Origin: Allosaccharopolyspora coralli
GTDB taxonomy: Bacteria > Actinomycetota > Actinomycetes > Mycobacteriales > Pseudonocardiaceae
NCBI RefSeq assembly: GCF_009664835.1
Contig: NZ_CP045929.1
Span: 1,240,001 to 1,304,000, forward strand
Reading direction: 5' to 3'
Length of the DNA: 64,000 nt
In this document: positions 49,346-58,601 of the stretch, piece by piece
Layout: each line of letters opens with the position of its first letter
Numbering within the stretch: position 1 is the first letter of the stretch
Made by a program: the position numbers and the translations under genes
Notes under the pieces: model-generated
Databases searched by the model: none
Told to the model about the DNA's origin: nothing
Seen by the model: the letters and a program-made list of their open reading frames with translations, nothing else

Positions 49346-51469
49346 TCACTCCCACGCGAGTCCGGTCGCCTCCGCGAGGAAAGTGAGCTGGTCGGCCGCC
49401 AGGCCCACAGTGCGCGAGACCGAACGAGCCGAGTGCCCGACCTCGGTCTCCCGCCGGAGCAGCACGGGCCGGTCGGCGGGATCGGAGATCGTCGCGTACT
49501 GCATCGCCGCGCACATTTTCCTGGCGTGGTGGGGATCGACCCGTGTGTCCGATTCGAACACCGTGAACAGCACCGAGGGGTACTCCGTGCCGGCCCGGAC
49601 GTGGTGGTACGGCGAGTACGACAGCAACCAGGCCAGTTCGTCGGGATCGTCGGCGGTGCCGTACTCCTCGTTCCACGTGCGGCCGAGTAGGAACCGTTCG
49701 TAGCGCACCATGTCCAGCAGCGGTGCCGAACACACCACCGCCCGGTACAGCTCGGGCCGCTGCGTCAGCGCCGCACCGACGAGCAGCCCGCCGTTGGAGC
49801 CGCCGGTGATCGCGAGCTGCTCCGCAGTGGTCCGACCGGTCGCCAGAAGGTGTTCGGCGGCAGCGTGGAAGTCGTCGAAGACGTTCTGCTTGCTCTCGCG
49901 CATTCCCGCGCGGTGCCACTGCTCACCCTCCTCGCCGCCGCCACGGAGCGACGGCTCGGCCCACACGCCGCCTGCGGCCACCCAGGCCAGCGCCGAGGGC
50001 GCGTAGCCCGGCTCCATCGACAGCGAGAACCCGCCGTAGCCGGTGAGCAGCGCCGGGCGCGGCCGGTCCGGCCGCTCGGTGGGGCTCAGCACGAACATGC
50101 GCACGGTCGTGCCGTCCGCGGAGGTGTAGGAGACCTGGCTCGTGTGCACCTCGGGCAGGTCGGCGGCGCCGGGAGCCGCTTCGTCGAGCACGGTCTCGCG
50201 GGCGGCGTGCGAGTAGCGATGCACGGACGGGGGCGTCGCGAAGTCGGTCCAGCCGATCCACAGCTGGTCCCGGCCGGAGTCGGTCCCCTCGTCGACCGTC
50301 GTCACGTTGGTGACCTGGCCCGTTCCCGGCAGCGGCAGCACCTCGCTGCGTGCGCCGGTCTCGGGGTCGTGCAGTGCGAGTTCGGAGACCGCGTGCCGCG
50401 TCCGCAACACGACGAGCTGTGCGGGAGCGTCGTCGCCCCCGTCGAACCAACGCGCGGCCTCCAGCACCGAGTCCGGGTCCTCGGGGACCAGCTCCGTCCA
50501 GTTCCGGCGTTCGGGCGTCTCCGGGTCCGCCACGCACAGTCGCCAGCGCGGCGCGTCCCACGTCGTCTGCACGTAGAGCCTGCCGTCGCGCTCGACCCAC
50601 GCGGAGGCGCGAATGCCCTCCTCGGTGTCCAGGATCTGCCGCAGCTCCGGACGGTCCGCACTCGACGCGTCCAGGTCCGCGATCCACACCGAGTCGCGCC
50701 GCGCCGTTCCCGGGCAGCCTTGCACCAGCAGCCAGCGACCGTCACGGGACACGTTCGCCGAGAAGTAGAACGTGTGGTGCAGACCCTCACCGTGCACCAA
50801 GAGGTCCTCTCCCGCGTCGGAGCCGACCCGGTGCCGCCAGACCCTGCGGTGGAACTGCTCCTCGCCGTCCGGCAGGTCCTCAGGCGGGAGGCGCCGAACG
50901 TAGAAGAACTCCGCACCGCCCGGGAGCCAGCCGATCGACGAGTAGCGGCAGCGGTCGATCGGCCCGTCGAGCAGCTCCCCGCCGGCCACGTCGAGGACGT
51001 GCAGCAAGGACTCTTCGTTGCCGCCGACCGAGATCTGGTACGCGAGCCGGTCACCTTCCAGGCTCGGCGACCACGAGTCCAGCGTCGTCCGTCCCGACGG
51101 GTCCATCGCGGCGACGTCGATCAGCGCACGTTCCGAGCCGTCGGCCTCCCGCACGAACAGAACGGGGAACTCCTGCTCGCCCAGTCTGCGTGTGAAGAAG
51201 GCGCGGCCCGCACGCCAGACCGGCACCCCCACCGAACCCGCCCGCAGCAGCGACCGCATCCGCTCGGACACGGCCTCCCGGCCGGGTAAGACGTCCAGCC
51301 ACTCCCGTGCGAGGGCGTCCTGAGCGGTCGACCACTCCTGCGTCCGTGGGTCCTCGGAGTCCTCCAGCCATCGATAGGGATCGGCGACTCGATGACCGTG
51401 CAGGTCCTCGACGAGCGCCTCACGCTGGGCATCCGGGTACGGCTGGGTCTCGCGCGCAGTGTCGGTCAC
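49346..51469 (-). CDS. Prolyl oligopeptidase family serine peptidase (S9A)
   Basis: A 707-residue peptidase. The N-terminal PYRWLEDSEDPRTQEWSTAQ is a hallmark of S9A, the middle is a seven-bladed propeller, and the C-terminal alpha/beta-hydrolase has the nucleophile in ITGGSNGGLLVGA near residue 550, an aspartate in FESDTRVDPHHARKM near 640 and the histidine in RRETEVGHSARS near 675. It cleaves short peptides after proline. The GTG at 51469 is preferred because the longer frame is arginine-rich junk. Divergent from the HNH gene; 198 bp without a gene separate its 3' end from mscS. Confidence 0.9.
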   Translation of the reverse strand: MTDTARETQPYPDAQREALVEDLHGHRVADPYRWLEDSEDPRTQEWSTAQDALAREWLDVLPGREAVSERMRSLLRAGSVGVPVWRAGRAFFTRRLGEQEFPVLFVREADGSERALIDVAAMDPSGRTTLDSWSPSLEGDRLAYQISVGGNEESLLHVLDVAGGELLDGPIDRCRYSSIGWLPGGAEFFYVRRLPPEDLPDGEEQFHRRVWRHRVGSDAGEDLLVHGEGLHHTFYFSANVSRDGRWLLVQGCPGTARRDSVWIADLDASSADRPELRQILDTEEGIRASAWVERDGRLYVQTTWDAPRWRLCVADPETPERRNWTELVPEDPDSVLEAARWFDGGDDAPAQLVVLRTRHAVSELALHDPETGARSEVLPLPGTGQVTNVTTVDEGTDSGRDQLWIGWTDFATPPSVHRYSHAARETVLDEAAPGAADLPEVHTSQVSYTSADGTTVRMFVLSPTERPDRPRPALLTGYGGFSLSMEPGYAPSALAWVAAGGVWAEPSLRGGGEEGEQWHRAGMRESKQNVFDDFHAAAEHLLATGRTTAEQLAITGGSNGGLLVGAALTQRPELYRAVVCSAPLLDMVRYERFLLGRTWNEEYGTADDPDELAWLLSYSPYHHVRAGTEYPSVLFTVFESDTRVDPHHARKMCAAMQYATISDPADRPVLLRRETEVGHSARSVSRTVGLAADQLTFLAEATGLAWE

Positions 51470-51653
51470 GCCGTTCGACGATACGGGCGACGGCGTGTCG
51501 AACGGTGGGGCACCGCACGAGGGCGTTCGCCGGTGCGTACGCTCGTGTTCACGGTTCGTTCCACTGGACCGGCGTGATCTGTTGCGGATCACACATGCGC
51601 AGCGGGCCCGTTGTGTGTTCGACTATGCGCGATACCCCGGTGGAGGTGGTCGC

Positions 51654-52277
51654 GTGCACGACCGAATACCGACTCCGATCGGCGCAGCGTCAGGGCTGAC
51701 GTCGCGAGGCCCGCTGTGTCCGCGCAACCAGTCCGGCGCGAACGGACACGCCGGCCCGAGCTGGCGCAAGCAGCGCGTCCTGCTGCTCAACGCCACCTTC
51801 GAGCCCCTCACCGCGTTGCCGTTGCGTCGAGCGCTCGTCCTGGTCGTGTGCGGAAAGGCCGAGGTCGTCCACGGGGACGCGGCGGGCATGGTGGTGCATT
51901 CGGCCACCACGAGCGTCGAAGTGCCGTCGGTGATCCGGCTCAGCAACTTCGTCCGCGTCCCCTACCGGGGGCGCGTTCCGTTGACCCGGGCCGCGCTGAT
52001 GCACCGCGACGGTCACCGCTGCGTGTACTGCGGGGGCCGGGCAGAGACGATCGACCACGTGGTGCCGCGCAGCAAGGGCGGGCCGCACTCGTGGGAGAAC
52101 TGCGTGGCCTCGTGTACCAAGTGCAACCACCGCAAGGCGGACAAGACCCTCAGTGACCTGGGGTGGCGCCTGCCGGTCGTGCCGCAGGCGCCGCGCGGCA
52201 GGCACTGGAGGCTGGTCTCGGGGCTGGCCGAGACCGACCCACAGTGGCTGCCGTACTTGGGAGTGTCCGCGGCCTGA
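51654..52277 (+). CDS. HNH endonuclease-domain protein
   Basis: A 207-residue protein. Residues about 40-110 hold a beta-rich N-terminal region (VLLLNATFEPLTALPLRRAL) and residues about 118-165 the HNH fold: CVYCGGRAETIDHVVPRSKG, GPHSWENCVASCTKCNHRKA, with paired cysteines for zinc. The GTG at 51654 follows GGTGGAGG. This family is widespread in actinobacteria, near glbO (Rv2469c as I recall). The substrate nucleic acid is not known. It is convergent with the octapeptide-repeat gene, 16 bp apart. Confidence 0.85.
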   Translation: MHDRIPTPIGAASGLTSRGPLCPRNQSGANGHAGPSWRKQRVLLLNATFEPLTALPLRRALVLVVCGKAEVVHGDAAGMVVHSATTSVEVPSVIRLSNFVRVPYRGRVPLTRAALMHRDGHRCVYCGGRAETIDHVVPRSKGGPHSWENCVASCTKCNHRKADKTLSDLGWRLPVVPQAPRGRHWRLVSGLAETDPQWLPYLGVSAA

Positions 52278-52293
52278 CGGGCGTCCGACGTCC

Positions 52294-52713
52294 TCAGGCA
52301 CCGATCAGTGCCTTCTCACGCCCGCTGATGCGCACGCCCTGTTGGCCGGAGATGCGCACGCCCTGTTGGCCGGAGATGCGGACGCCGTGTTGGCCGGAGA
52401 TGCGGACGCCGTGTTGGCCGGAGATGCGGACGCCGTGTTGGCCGGAGATGCGGACGCCGTGTTGGCCGGAGATGCGGACGCCCTGCTGACCGGAGATGCG
52501 CACGCCACTGTCGGCGGTACTGATGCGGACACCACGCCCCGCTGAGTCACGCTCCGTATTCGTGCTGCGCAGAACCGTCCGGCTGCTGATACGCACTCCG
52601 CGATCACGCATTCGGGGAGTCGCGTTCAAACTCGGAGAGTATTCGACGGTCTTCGAGTCGTGAGAAAAAGGAGTCGTGAAACGAGCCTGGATGGCGGTGT
52701 TGTTGTTCGTCAT
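52294..52713 (-). CDS. Octapeptide-repeat (GVRISGQ[QH]) protein of unknown function
   Basis: A 139-residue protein. Residues 1-38 form a polar leader (MTNNNTAIQARFTTPFSHDS, then KTVEYSPSLNATPRMRDR); residues 39-131 contain ten GVRIS blocks. The seven in the middle follow GVRISGQQ or GVRISGQH in strict eight-residue register, and two before are spaced more widely. The end is GREKALIGA. The ATG follows CGGAGTCACAGC, a usable ribosome site. There is no signal peptide, cysteine or known domain. The V-R-I-S alternation with GQ turns suggests beta strands or repeated cores. It is convergent with the HNH gene. A 24-bp repeat opens all six frames, so the coding strand was judged from the start and leader. 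Confidence 0.6.
   Translation of the reverse strand: MTNNNTAIQARFTTPFSHDSKTVEYSPSLNATPRMRDRGVRISSRTVLRSTNTERDSAGRGVRISTADSGVRISGQQGVRISGQHGVRISGQHGVRISGQHGVRISGQHGVRISGQQGVRISGQQGVRISGREKALIGA
52327..52494. repeat. 24-bp tandem repeat, seven units
   Basis: Units of 24 bp, GATGCGCACGCCCTGTTGGC followed by CGGA, run head to tail from 52327 to 52494, with one or two changes per unit (GCGCACGCC or GCGGACGCC, CTG or GTG). The length is divisible by three, so all frames remain open. A degenerate eighth unit follows. On the reverse strand the unit encodes GVRISGQQ or GVRISGQH. Confidence 0.95.
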
Positions 52714-53143
52714 GCTGTGACTCCGTCCGGTTGTTGCACACCCTCAGCAAGCGTGTGCAGCGATGCAAGATCCATACAGGTGAAAACTAAGAGTGGTGGC
52801 GGGGAGAAACAAGCCACCAACTCGCCCGGCCGGTGCGACCTTCTGGGGCGACTCCATCCAGCCGCCCGGACTGCTCCGAAAGTGCCACGGTGCGGTGAGA
52901 GAGTTGCCGCCCGAGGCAACACGGGGTAGCTGCGCTACGGACGAGGAACGGCGCTCGAAAGGTACGGGCGCCGTCCGCTGAGGTGAGGTTCCGCGGCAGA
53001 ACCACCAACGCAGGTCACTCCGCGCGCCCTCTACGGCTGCGCGAACGAGGTCCGAAACCGCCCTCTGAGAGACGCCGAGGCTCGGCCGGGCTCGCGGGAC
53101 AGGTCACGCCCACGAGGCGAAGGTCATCGGATACCGTACGGGC
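52714..53143. other. 430 bp without a recognised gene
   Basis: No coding frame with family signals is present on either strand. The left part must hold the promoter and ribosome site of the octapeptide-repeat gene. A short stretch at 52991-53024 (CGGCAGAACCACCAACGCAG) resembles 46430-46461 (CGGAACCACCAACGCAGATC). No clear hairpin was found. Confidence 0.5.
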
Positions 53144-53389
53144 GTGACCGTTCTGCAGACCGTCCTTGCCCTGGTGGTGGCCCCGGCCCTCATCTACGGC
53201 GTGATCATGCTGCTCACGCTGTGGCCGAAGTTCGTCCGCTCCCGCCCGCAGGCGGGCGAGGACTGGGACTTCGAGCCCGTGCTGTGGGTGGCGAACCCCG
53301 CGGGCGTGAGCGCCGACGGGTCGCGGCAGGACAGCGACCAGGATTCGCGGACGACAGCCGCTCGGGGAGGCGCACGTGGCAACTGGTGA
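53144..53389 (+). CDS. ctaJ: CtaJ-like small membrane protein (cytochrome aa3 oxidase accessory)
   Basis: An 81-residue protein with one N-terminal membrane segment (TVLQTVLALVVAPALIYGVI and MLLTLWPK) and a polar tail, DWDFEPVLWVANPAG. It resembles the small CtaJ-type subunit associated with actinobacterial cytochrome aa3 oxidase, encoded next to a DUF5130 gene as here. Recall of that pairing, not an alignment, supports the name. Its 3' end overlaps the DUF5130 gene by 14 bp. Confidence 0.55.
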   Translation: MTVLQTVLALVVAPALIYGVIMLLTLWPKFVRSRPQAGEDWDFEPVLWVANPAGVSADGSRQDSDQDSRTTAARGGARGNW

Positions 53390-53861
53390 CATCGCCACCC
53401 AGGCCGAGACCGACCGGGACCTTGATGTCGGGGAGGCGCGCACCCCCACCGGCCGGCTCTCCGTCGCGCGCCGCGTCGAACGTTCGCAGCGGCCGTCGCC
53501 GTTCCGTCCCGGGGAACTCGCGCGGCTTGACGAGGCGTTGACGCTCTCCAGCCGGAGCACCGGGTTGGAGTTCGCCGTCTACCTCGGGGATCTCGGTGAG
53601 CAGACGCGCGAACAGGCGGAGTCCGTGCACGGCGCGCTCGGGGCCCGTGCGGCCGACGGCGTACTCATCGCCGTTTCACCGGCCCAGCGTGTCGTCGAGA
53701 TCGTCACCGGCGAGGAGTCGCAGCGCAGGGTCCCGGACCGTAGTTGTCAACTCGCGGTCATGAGCATGGTCGCCTCGTTCAAGGAGAACGAGTACGTCGA
53801 CGGGCTCACCAGCGCGTTGCGCATGCTCTCGGACGCCGCGGGCGACCGCAGGCGCGACTGA
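53376..53861 (+). CDS. DUF5130 protein (TPM-domain-like)
   Basis: A 161-residue protein with GELARLDEALTLSSRSTGLE followed by FAVYLGDLGEQTREQAESVH and the TPM-like block VLIAVSPAQRVVEIVTGEES. The start GTG at 53376 lies within ctaJ. DUF5130 proteins are paired with CtaJ in actinobacteria and correspond here to Rv2468c, as I recall it. The molecular role is not established. The next gene is pepN on the opposite strand, 105 bp away. Confidence 0.75.
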   Translation: MATGDIATQAETDRDLDVGEARTPTGRLSVARRVERSQRPSPFRPGELARLDEALTLSSRSTGLEFAVYLGDLGEQTREQAESVHGALGARAADGVLIAVSPAQRVVEIVTGEESQRRVPDRSCQLAVMSMVASFKENEYVDGLTSALRMLSDAAGDRRRD

Positions 53862-53965
53862 GCCGACCACCCACCGCACCGAGCAGGTCGCATCGACGAC
53901 CTCGCCGACACGACAGCACTGCGCCCCTCCCGGATTCCCGGTGAGGGGCGCAGTGGTGTGCGTGG

Positions 53966-56545
53966 TCAGGAGCGGTCGAACTCGCGCGCCGCGAGGGCGC
54001 GGACGATCCCGGCCCGCCCTTCGGAGACGAGCCTGCGCAGCGAGGCGGGGTGCTCACCATCGAGCCAGGCGTCGGTCGCGTCGACCGTGTCCTGGTGCAC
54101 CGCCCACGACGGGAACAGGCCGATCACCGTCGGCTGCGCACGTTCGCTGGAGCGTCGCTGCCAGACCTCGTCGATCTCCGCGAAGTAGCGCTGTACGTAC
54201 GGCGCCAGCAGCGCGCGCTGCGCCGGGTGCTGGAATCCCGCGATGACGGCGTCGCTGACCGCGTTCGGCAGCTCGTCGTCGTGGACCGCCCGCTGCCACG
54301 CCCGTTCCTTGGCGTCCTCGGTCGGGATGAGTGCACGCGCCCGTTCCGCACGGCGACGCCCCGTCGCCGTCTGGTCCTGGGCGAGCTCGGCGTCGATCTC
54401 CTGCTCGCTCGCGGCCCCGTGCGCGACGAGTGCCTGCAGCAGCGTCCACCGCAGGTCGGTGTCGACGACGAGCCCTTCCAGCGGGGCGGTGCCGTCGAGC
54501 CAACCGCGCACGGCGGTCAGGTGCTCGTCGCTCAGTACCGAGCTGGTGAGGGAATTGACGAAGGCGAGCTGGTGGTCCGAGCCCGGCTTGGCCGCGCGCG
54601 CCAGCTCCAGCACCCGCGTGCTGTAGCGCTGCCACCCCTCCGGTTGCCAGTCCTCGGCGCCGTAGGAGTTCAACGCCGTCTGGGCCTGCAGCAGGACCCG
54701 CTGCACGACTCCAATCTCGCTCTCCGCGCCGATGCCGCTGTCGGTGGAACGACCCAGCACGAGCGACACGAAGTCGCGGGCCTTCAGCTCCGCTTCTCGG
54801 GTCATCTCCCACGCCGTCGACCAGCACAGCGCACGCGGCAACGCGTCCTGCACGTCGCCGATGCGGTCGATGAGGCACGCCAGCGACTCGGGGTCGAGAC
54901 GCATCGTGCAGTAGGTGAGGTCGTCGTCGTTGACCAGGAGCAGACGGCCCCGATGCACGCCGACGAGGTCCGGCACGTCCGTGCGCTCGCCGTCGACGTC
55001 GAGTTCGACCCGGTGGGTGCGGACGAGCCCGCCGCTGCCGTCCTCGTCGTAGATGCCGATGGCGAGTCGATGCGTGCGGAACTCACCCGCTCCGGGGCGG
55101 GCGGGGCTCTGCACGACCGTGAACGAGGTGAATCGACCCTGCTCGTCGAGGCTGAACTGAGGACGGAGCATGTTCAGTCCCGTGGTCTGCAACCACTGCG
55201 CGCTCCACCAGGACAGGTCGCGACCGGAGGCCTCCTCCAGCGCCGTGAGCAGATCGTCCAGGGTCGCGTTGCCCCAGGCGTGGCGCTCGAAGTACACCCG
55301 CAGCCCGGACAGGAAGTTCTCCAGACCGACGTAGGCCACGAGTTGCTTGAGCACCGAAGCGCCCTTGGCGTAGGTGATGCCGTCGAAGTTGACCTCCACG
55401 GCCTGCAGGTCCTGGATGTCGGCGGCCACCGGGTGCGTCGACGGCAACTGGTCCTGCCGGTAGGCCCACGACTTCTCGACGCTCGCGAACGTCGTCCACG
55501 CGTGCGTGTACTCGGTGGCCTCGGCCTGGGCGAGCACGCTGGCCCAGGTGGCGAACGACTCGTTGAGCCAGAGGTCGTCCCACCACCGCATGGTGACGAG
55601 GTCGCCGAACCACATGTGCGCCATCTCGTGCAGGACCGTCTCGGCGCGCCGCTCGTAGAGGTAGCTGGTGACCCGCGACCGGAAAACGTAGTCCTCGAGG
55701 AAGGTCACGCAACCCGCGTTCTCCATGGCACCGGCGTTGAACTCCGGCACGAAGCACTGGTCGTACTTGCCGAACGGGTACGGGACACCGAACGCCTGGT
55801 GGTAGAAGGCGAATCCCTGCTTGGTCTCGGTGAACAGCCGCTGGGCGTCCAGGTGTTCGGCCAGCGAAGCGCGGCAGTAGAGGCCCAGCGGGATCTCGGG
55901 CCTGCCGTTCTCGGCGGGGTAGGTGTCGCGCCACTCCGCGTACGGCCCGGCGACGAGCGCCACCAGGTACGTCGACATGGGCTGCGTGGTCTCGAACGAG
56001 TGCCTGCGGGTGCGGCCGTCGACGTCGGCGACCTCGGCCAGGGCGTTCGAGACCACTTTCCAGTCCGCGGGCGCGTCGACGGTGAGCCGGTAGGTGGCCT
56101 TCAGGTCGGGCTGGTCGAAGCAGGCGAACATCCGCTTGGCGTCGGCGGTCTCGAACTGGCTGTAGAGATAGGTGCCGCCGTCGACCGGGTCGATGAACCG
56201 GTGCAGACCCTCGCCGGTGTTCATGTAGCGGCAGTCGGCGCGCAACTCGAGTTCGTTGTCCTCGGCCAGGTCGGGCAGCCGGATGCCGTCCGATTCCTCG
56301 TAGCCCGAGACGTCGAGTTCGATCCCGTTGAGCACCGCCGAGTGCACCCGAGCGGCCACGATGTCGATCCAGCTGTCCGCGCCGACGCGCGTGCAGGAGA
56401 ACCGGACGGTCGTGGTGGAGCCGAAGGTCTCGACGGCGAGACCGTCGGCGCCGCCGGAGAGGTCCAGGTCGACGGTGTAGGAATGGACCTCCAGCAGCGA
56501 CGCACGCTGTTCGGCCTGCTCACGTGTGAGGTTCGGCGGGGCCAA
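53966..56545 (-). CDS. pepN: Aminopeptidase N, zinc-dependent
   Basis: An 859-residue M1 metallopeptidase that removes N-terminal residues from peptides. The GAMEN motif is AGAMENAG near residue 270 and the zinc site is HEMAHMWFGDLV near residue 306, followed by the third ligand in WLNESFATWAS. The C-terminal ERAP1-like helical region follows. I take a TTG at 56545, after GAGG; the reading is otherwise clear. It corresponds to Rv2467 (pepN) in the recalled block, next to the DsbA-like gene, with which it is divergent. Confidence 0.93.
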   Translation of the reverse strand: MAPPNLTREQAEQRASLLEVHSYTVDLDLSGGADGLAVETFGSTTTVRFSCTRVGADSWIDIVAARVHSAVLNGIELDVSGYEESDGIRLPDLAEDNELELRADCRYMNTGEGLHRFIDPVDGGTYLYSQFETADAKRMFACFDQPDLKATYRLTVDAPADWKVVSNALAEVADVDGRTRRHSFETTQPMSTYLVALVAGPYAEWRDTYPAENGRPEIPLGLYCRASLAEHLDAQRLFTETKQGFAFYHQAFGVPYPFGKYDQCFVPEFNAGAMENAGCVTFLEDYVFRSRVTSYLYERRAETVLHEMAHMWFGDLVTMRWWDDLWLNESFATWASVLAQAEATEYTHAWTTFASVEKSWAYRQDQLPSTHPVAADIQDLQAVEVNFDGITYAKGASVLKQLVAYVGLENFLSGLRVYFERHAWGNATLDDLLTALEEASGRDLSWWSAQWLQTTGLNMLRPQFSLDEQGRFTSFTVVQSPARPGAGEFRTHRLAIGIYDEDGSGGLVRTHRVELDVDGERTDVPDLVGVHRGRLLLVNDDDLTYCTMRLDPESLACLIDRIGDVQDALPRALCWSTAWEMTREAELKARDFVSLVLGRSTDSGIGAESEIGVVQRVLLQAQTALNSYGAEDWQPEGWQRYSTRVLELARAAKPGSDHQLAFVNSLTSSVLSDEHLTAVRGWLDGTAPLEGLVVDTDLRWTLLQALVAHGAASEQEIDAELAQDQTATGRRRAERARALIPTEDAKERAWQRAVHDDELPNAVSDAVIAGFQHPAQRALLAPYVQRYFAEIDEVWQRRSSERAQPTVIGLFPSWAVHQDTVDATDAWLDGEHPASLRRLVSEGRAGIVRALAAREFDRS

Positions 56546-56769
56546 GGGACACCTCGTTGCTCGTCGTAGGGGCCGGTCTTGCCACCGGCAGGGCGCAAGG
56601 CATCCAATCACGCTCGCGGTGTCGGTGCGTTCCCGACACGGCCGCGGTGATCGGCGTGTCGGCCGGGACGCATCCGCGAGCGGTGGCCGGGAAGATTTCG
56701 CGCCTTCAGTCCGTTGTACCTCGGTAGCTGCTCACAGCACATCCGTTCACGCCTTGGAGGTTTTCGACG

Positions 56770-57384
56770 ATGACCAGTGCCGACCGTGCCAGGGTCGATT
56801 TCTACTTCGACCCGGTCTGCCCGTTCGCGTGGGTCTCGTCGCGTTGGATCCTGGAGGTCGAGAAGGTCCGTGACATCGACCTGCATTTCCGGGTGATGAG
56901 CCTGTCCGTGCTCAACGAGGGCCGGGACCTCTCGGACGACTACGTCGACCTGTTGAGCCGGGCATGGGGCCCGGTTCGCGTGGTGATCGCCGCGGCCAAG
57001 CACCACGGGGACGAGGTCGTGGCCCCGCTCTACACGGCGATGGGCACGCGCATCCACAACGAGGGCAACAAGGACTTCACCCAGGTCGTCGAGCAGTCGC
57101 TCGCCGAGGTCGGTCTGCCGGCTTCGCTCGCCGAAGCCGCATCCAGCACGGACTACGACGAGGAACTGCGGGCCAGTCACCACGCGGGGATGGATCCGGT
57201 GGGAGACGAGGTCGGCACACCGACCATCCACGTGGACGGTGTGGCGTTCTTCGGCCCGATCACGACGCGTATCCCGCGCGGCGAGGAAGCGGGCAAGCTC
57301 TTCGACGGCGCCCGGCTGCTCGCCGGCTACCCGTACTTCTTCGAGCTCAAGCGCAGCCGCACCGAAGATCCCCAGTTCGACTGA
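56770..57384 (+). CDS. DsbA-fold mycothiol-linked oxidoreductase (Rv2466c-like)
   Basis: A 204-residue thioredoxin-like protein. The active-site region [18 protein letters not shown] is at residues 9-26, with the single-step motif CPFA (one cysteine, Ser/Ala in the resolving place), and [14 protein letters not shown] near residue 145 is the cis-proline loop. It matches the mycobacterial reductase Rv2466c, which is linked to mycothiol and activates nitro prodrugs. The gene stands beside pepN as in that organism. Confidence 0.85.
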   Translation: MTSADRARVDFYFDPVCPFAWVSSRWILEVEKVRDIDLHFRVMSLSVLNEGRDLSDDYVDLLSRAWGPVRVVIAAAKHHGDEVVAPLYTAMGTRIHNEGNKDFTQVVEQSLAEVGLPASLAEAASSTDYDEELRASHHAGMDPVGDEVGTPTIHVDGVAFFGPITTRIPRGEEAGKLFDGARLLAGYPYFFELKRSRTEDPQFD

Positions 57385-57413
57385 GTTCCCGCGTCCGCCC
57401 GCGCGCCGCACGG

Positions 57414-58568
57414 CTACCGCGGTGCGCGGAGCGCGGCGGGCATCCACGGATACGGATCGTCGAGCATCGAACGGTCGGCCCGGAGTTCGGCCCGGAGTTC
57501 ATCCAACACCGGTCCCGCGACGTAATGTCTGCCGCGCGTTTCGCCGACTGCTGTGAGCAAGTTGAACTGGACCATACGAGCAAAGTCCCGGGTTGCAGTT
57601 CGCCCCTCGAGTTCGGCGCGTCTGAGGTGCCCGGATCGGCGGACTCGATACCCGAGCACCGCTTCGTAGAGAACGTCGGTGACGCGTTCCGGCAGTGCGT
57701 GTTTGCCGACGATGTCGTCCAGTCGTAGCCAGATGCGTTCCGCATTGCGGATTCGACGCCGCAGCGTCTGCGCCTGCATGTGGTGGGCGCGGAGGTTGAA
57801 CTTGATCCACCAGTGCGCGTCGCGGTGCGGGTTCCAGTGCCCCGCTCCGGTCAGTGCGAGTATCCGGTAGTAGTCGTCGGTATTGTGTCCCAGCCACTCC
57901 TCGATGCTGGCGAACGCGGGTTCCACGATGGACGTTCGGGCCAGCACGAGCGTCTGCAGGGCACGTGCCATGCGACCGTTGCCGTCGCGGAACGGGTGGA
58001 TCATGACCAGATTCAGATGCGCCATCGCCGCTGCAGTGAGTGGGTCGCACGCCGTCTGCTCGTCGAGCGAGCGCGCGAACGTGCTCATGAGTTCCGGAAC
58101 GTTTTCGGCATCGGGGCCTTCGTAGACGTTCGCACCGAGCTTGTCGTCGTGTACGTAGATCGAACGCGTCCGATACTGCCCGGGATCTTTCGACAGGTCG
58201 TGATTGAGCAACATGAAATGCATGCTGCGGATCGCTGAGGTGTCGAAGTGGAAGTGCGGGTCGTTCGCCATGCGCAGTACGTAGTTCAGGGTCTGCCGGT
58301 AACCGACGATCTCCGCCCAGGTGCGCTCTTCGGCGCTCAGCGGTTCCTCCTCGTCCACAGCCGCGACCGCATCGTCCACCGAAACGACGTACCCCTCGAT
58401 GCTGTTGGACCCCTGGATGGCGCGAGCCAGCATCGTGCGACGCAGACCGCCTGCCCAGCGTTGTGGCGCGCGGAGTGCGGAAGCCAGCTCGCGACGCATT
58501 CGGTGTACGTCTTCGGCGACTTCGTGATCCGCTGCGTCGAGCGTCGGTAGGGCGAAGAGTTCGGTCAA
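57414..58568 (-). CDS. Fic-family AMP transferase-like protein with C-terminal winged helix
   Basis: A 384-residue protein. The core is HPFRDGNGRMARAL near residue 205, the HPFx[DE]GNGR motif that transfers AMP or a related group to a hydroxyl, and the N-terminal SNSIEGY near residue 53 is the inhibitory S..xE[GN] helix of class II Fic proteins. The C-terminal 80 residues (RVTDVLYEAVLGYRVRRSGH and LRRAELEGRTATRDFARMVQ) look like a winged helix. The TTG at 58568 follows AAGGAG. Upstream operator repeats suggest autoregulation through that domain. Confidence 0.85.
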   Translation of the reverse strand: MTELFALPTLDAADHEVAEDVHRMRRELASALRAPQRWAGGLRRTMLARAIQGSNSIEGYVVSVDDAVAAVDEEEPLSAEERTWAEIVGYRQTLNYVLRMANDPHFHFDTSAIRSMHFMLLNHDLSKDPGQYRTRSIYVHDDKLGANVYEGPDAENVPELMSTFARSLDEQTACDPLTAAAMAHLNLVMIHPFRDGNGRMARALQTLVLARTSIVEPAFASIEEWLGHNTDDYYRILALTGAGHWNPHRDAHWWIKFNLRAHHMQAQTLRRRIRNAERIWLRLDDIVGKHALPERVTDVLYEAVLGYRVRRSGHLRRAELEGRTATRDFARMVQFNLLTAVGETRGRHYVAGPVLDELRAELRADRSMLDDPYPWMPAALRAPR

Positions 58569-58601
58569 TCTCCGCTCCTTCGGTCGGGTATGTGGTCGGG
58601 A

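Noticed and set aside
52327-52494. CRISPR-like array
   Set aside because: The repeats are directly adjacent with no spacers, the unit is 24 bp and coding, and no cas gene is near.
52163-52545. Forward-strand readings of the 24-bp repeat (DAHALLAGD- or MRTPCWPE-type repeats)
   Set aside because: They have no good ribosome site or independent leader and run as extensions of the HNH gene frames; the reverse-strand frame has an ATG, a spaced ribosome site and a distinct leader.
46430-53024. Short shared segment ACCACCAACGCAG at 46430 and 52991 as a third repeat family
   Set aside because: Only two imperfect copies of about 30 bp were seen and neither has inverted structure or flanking duplication.
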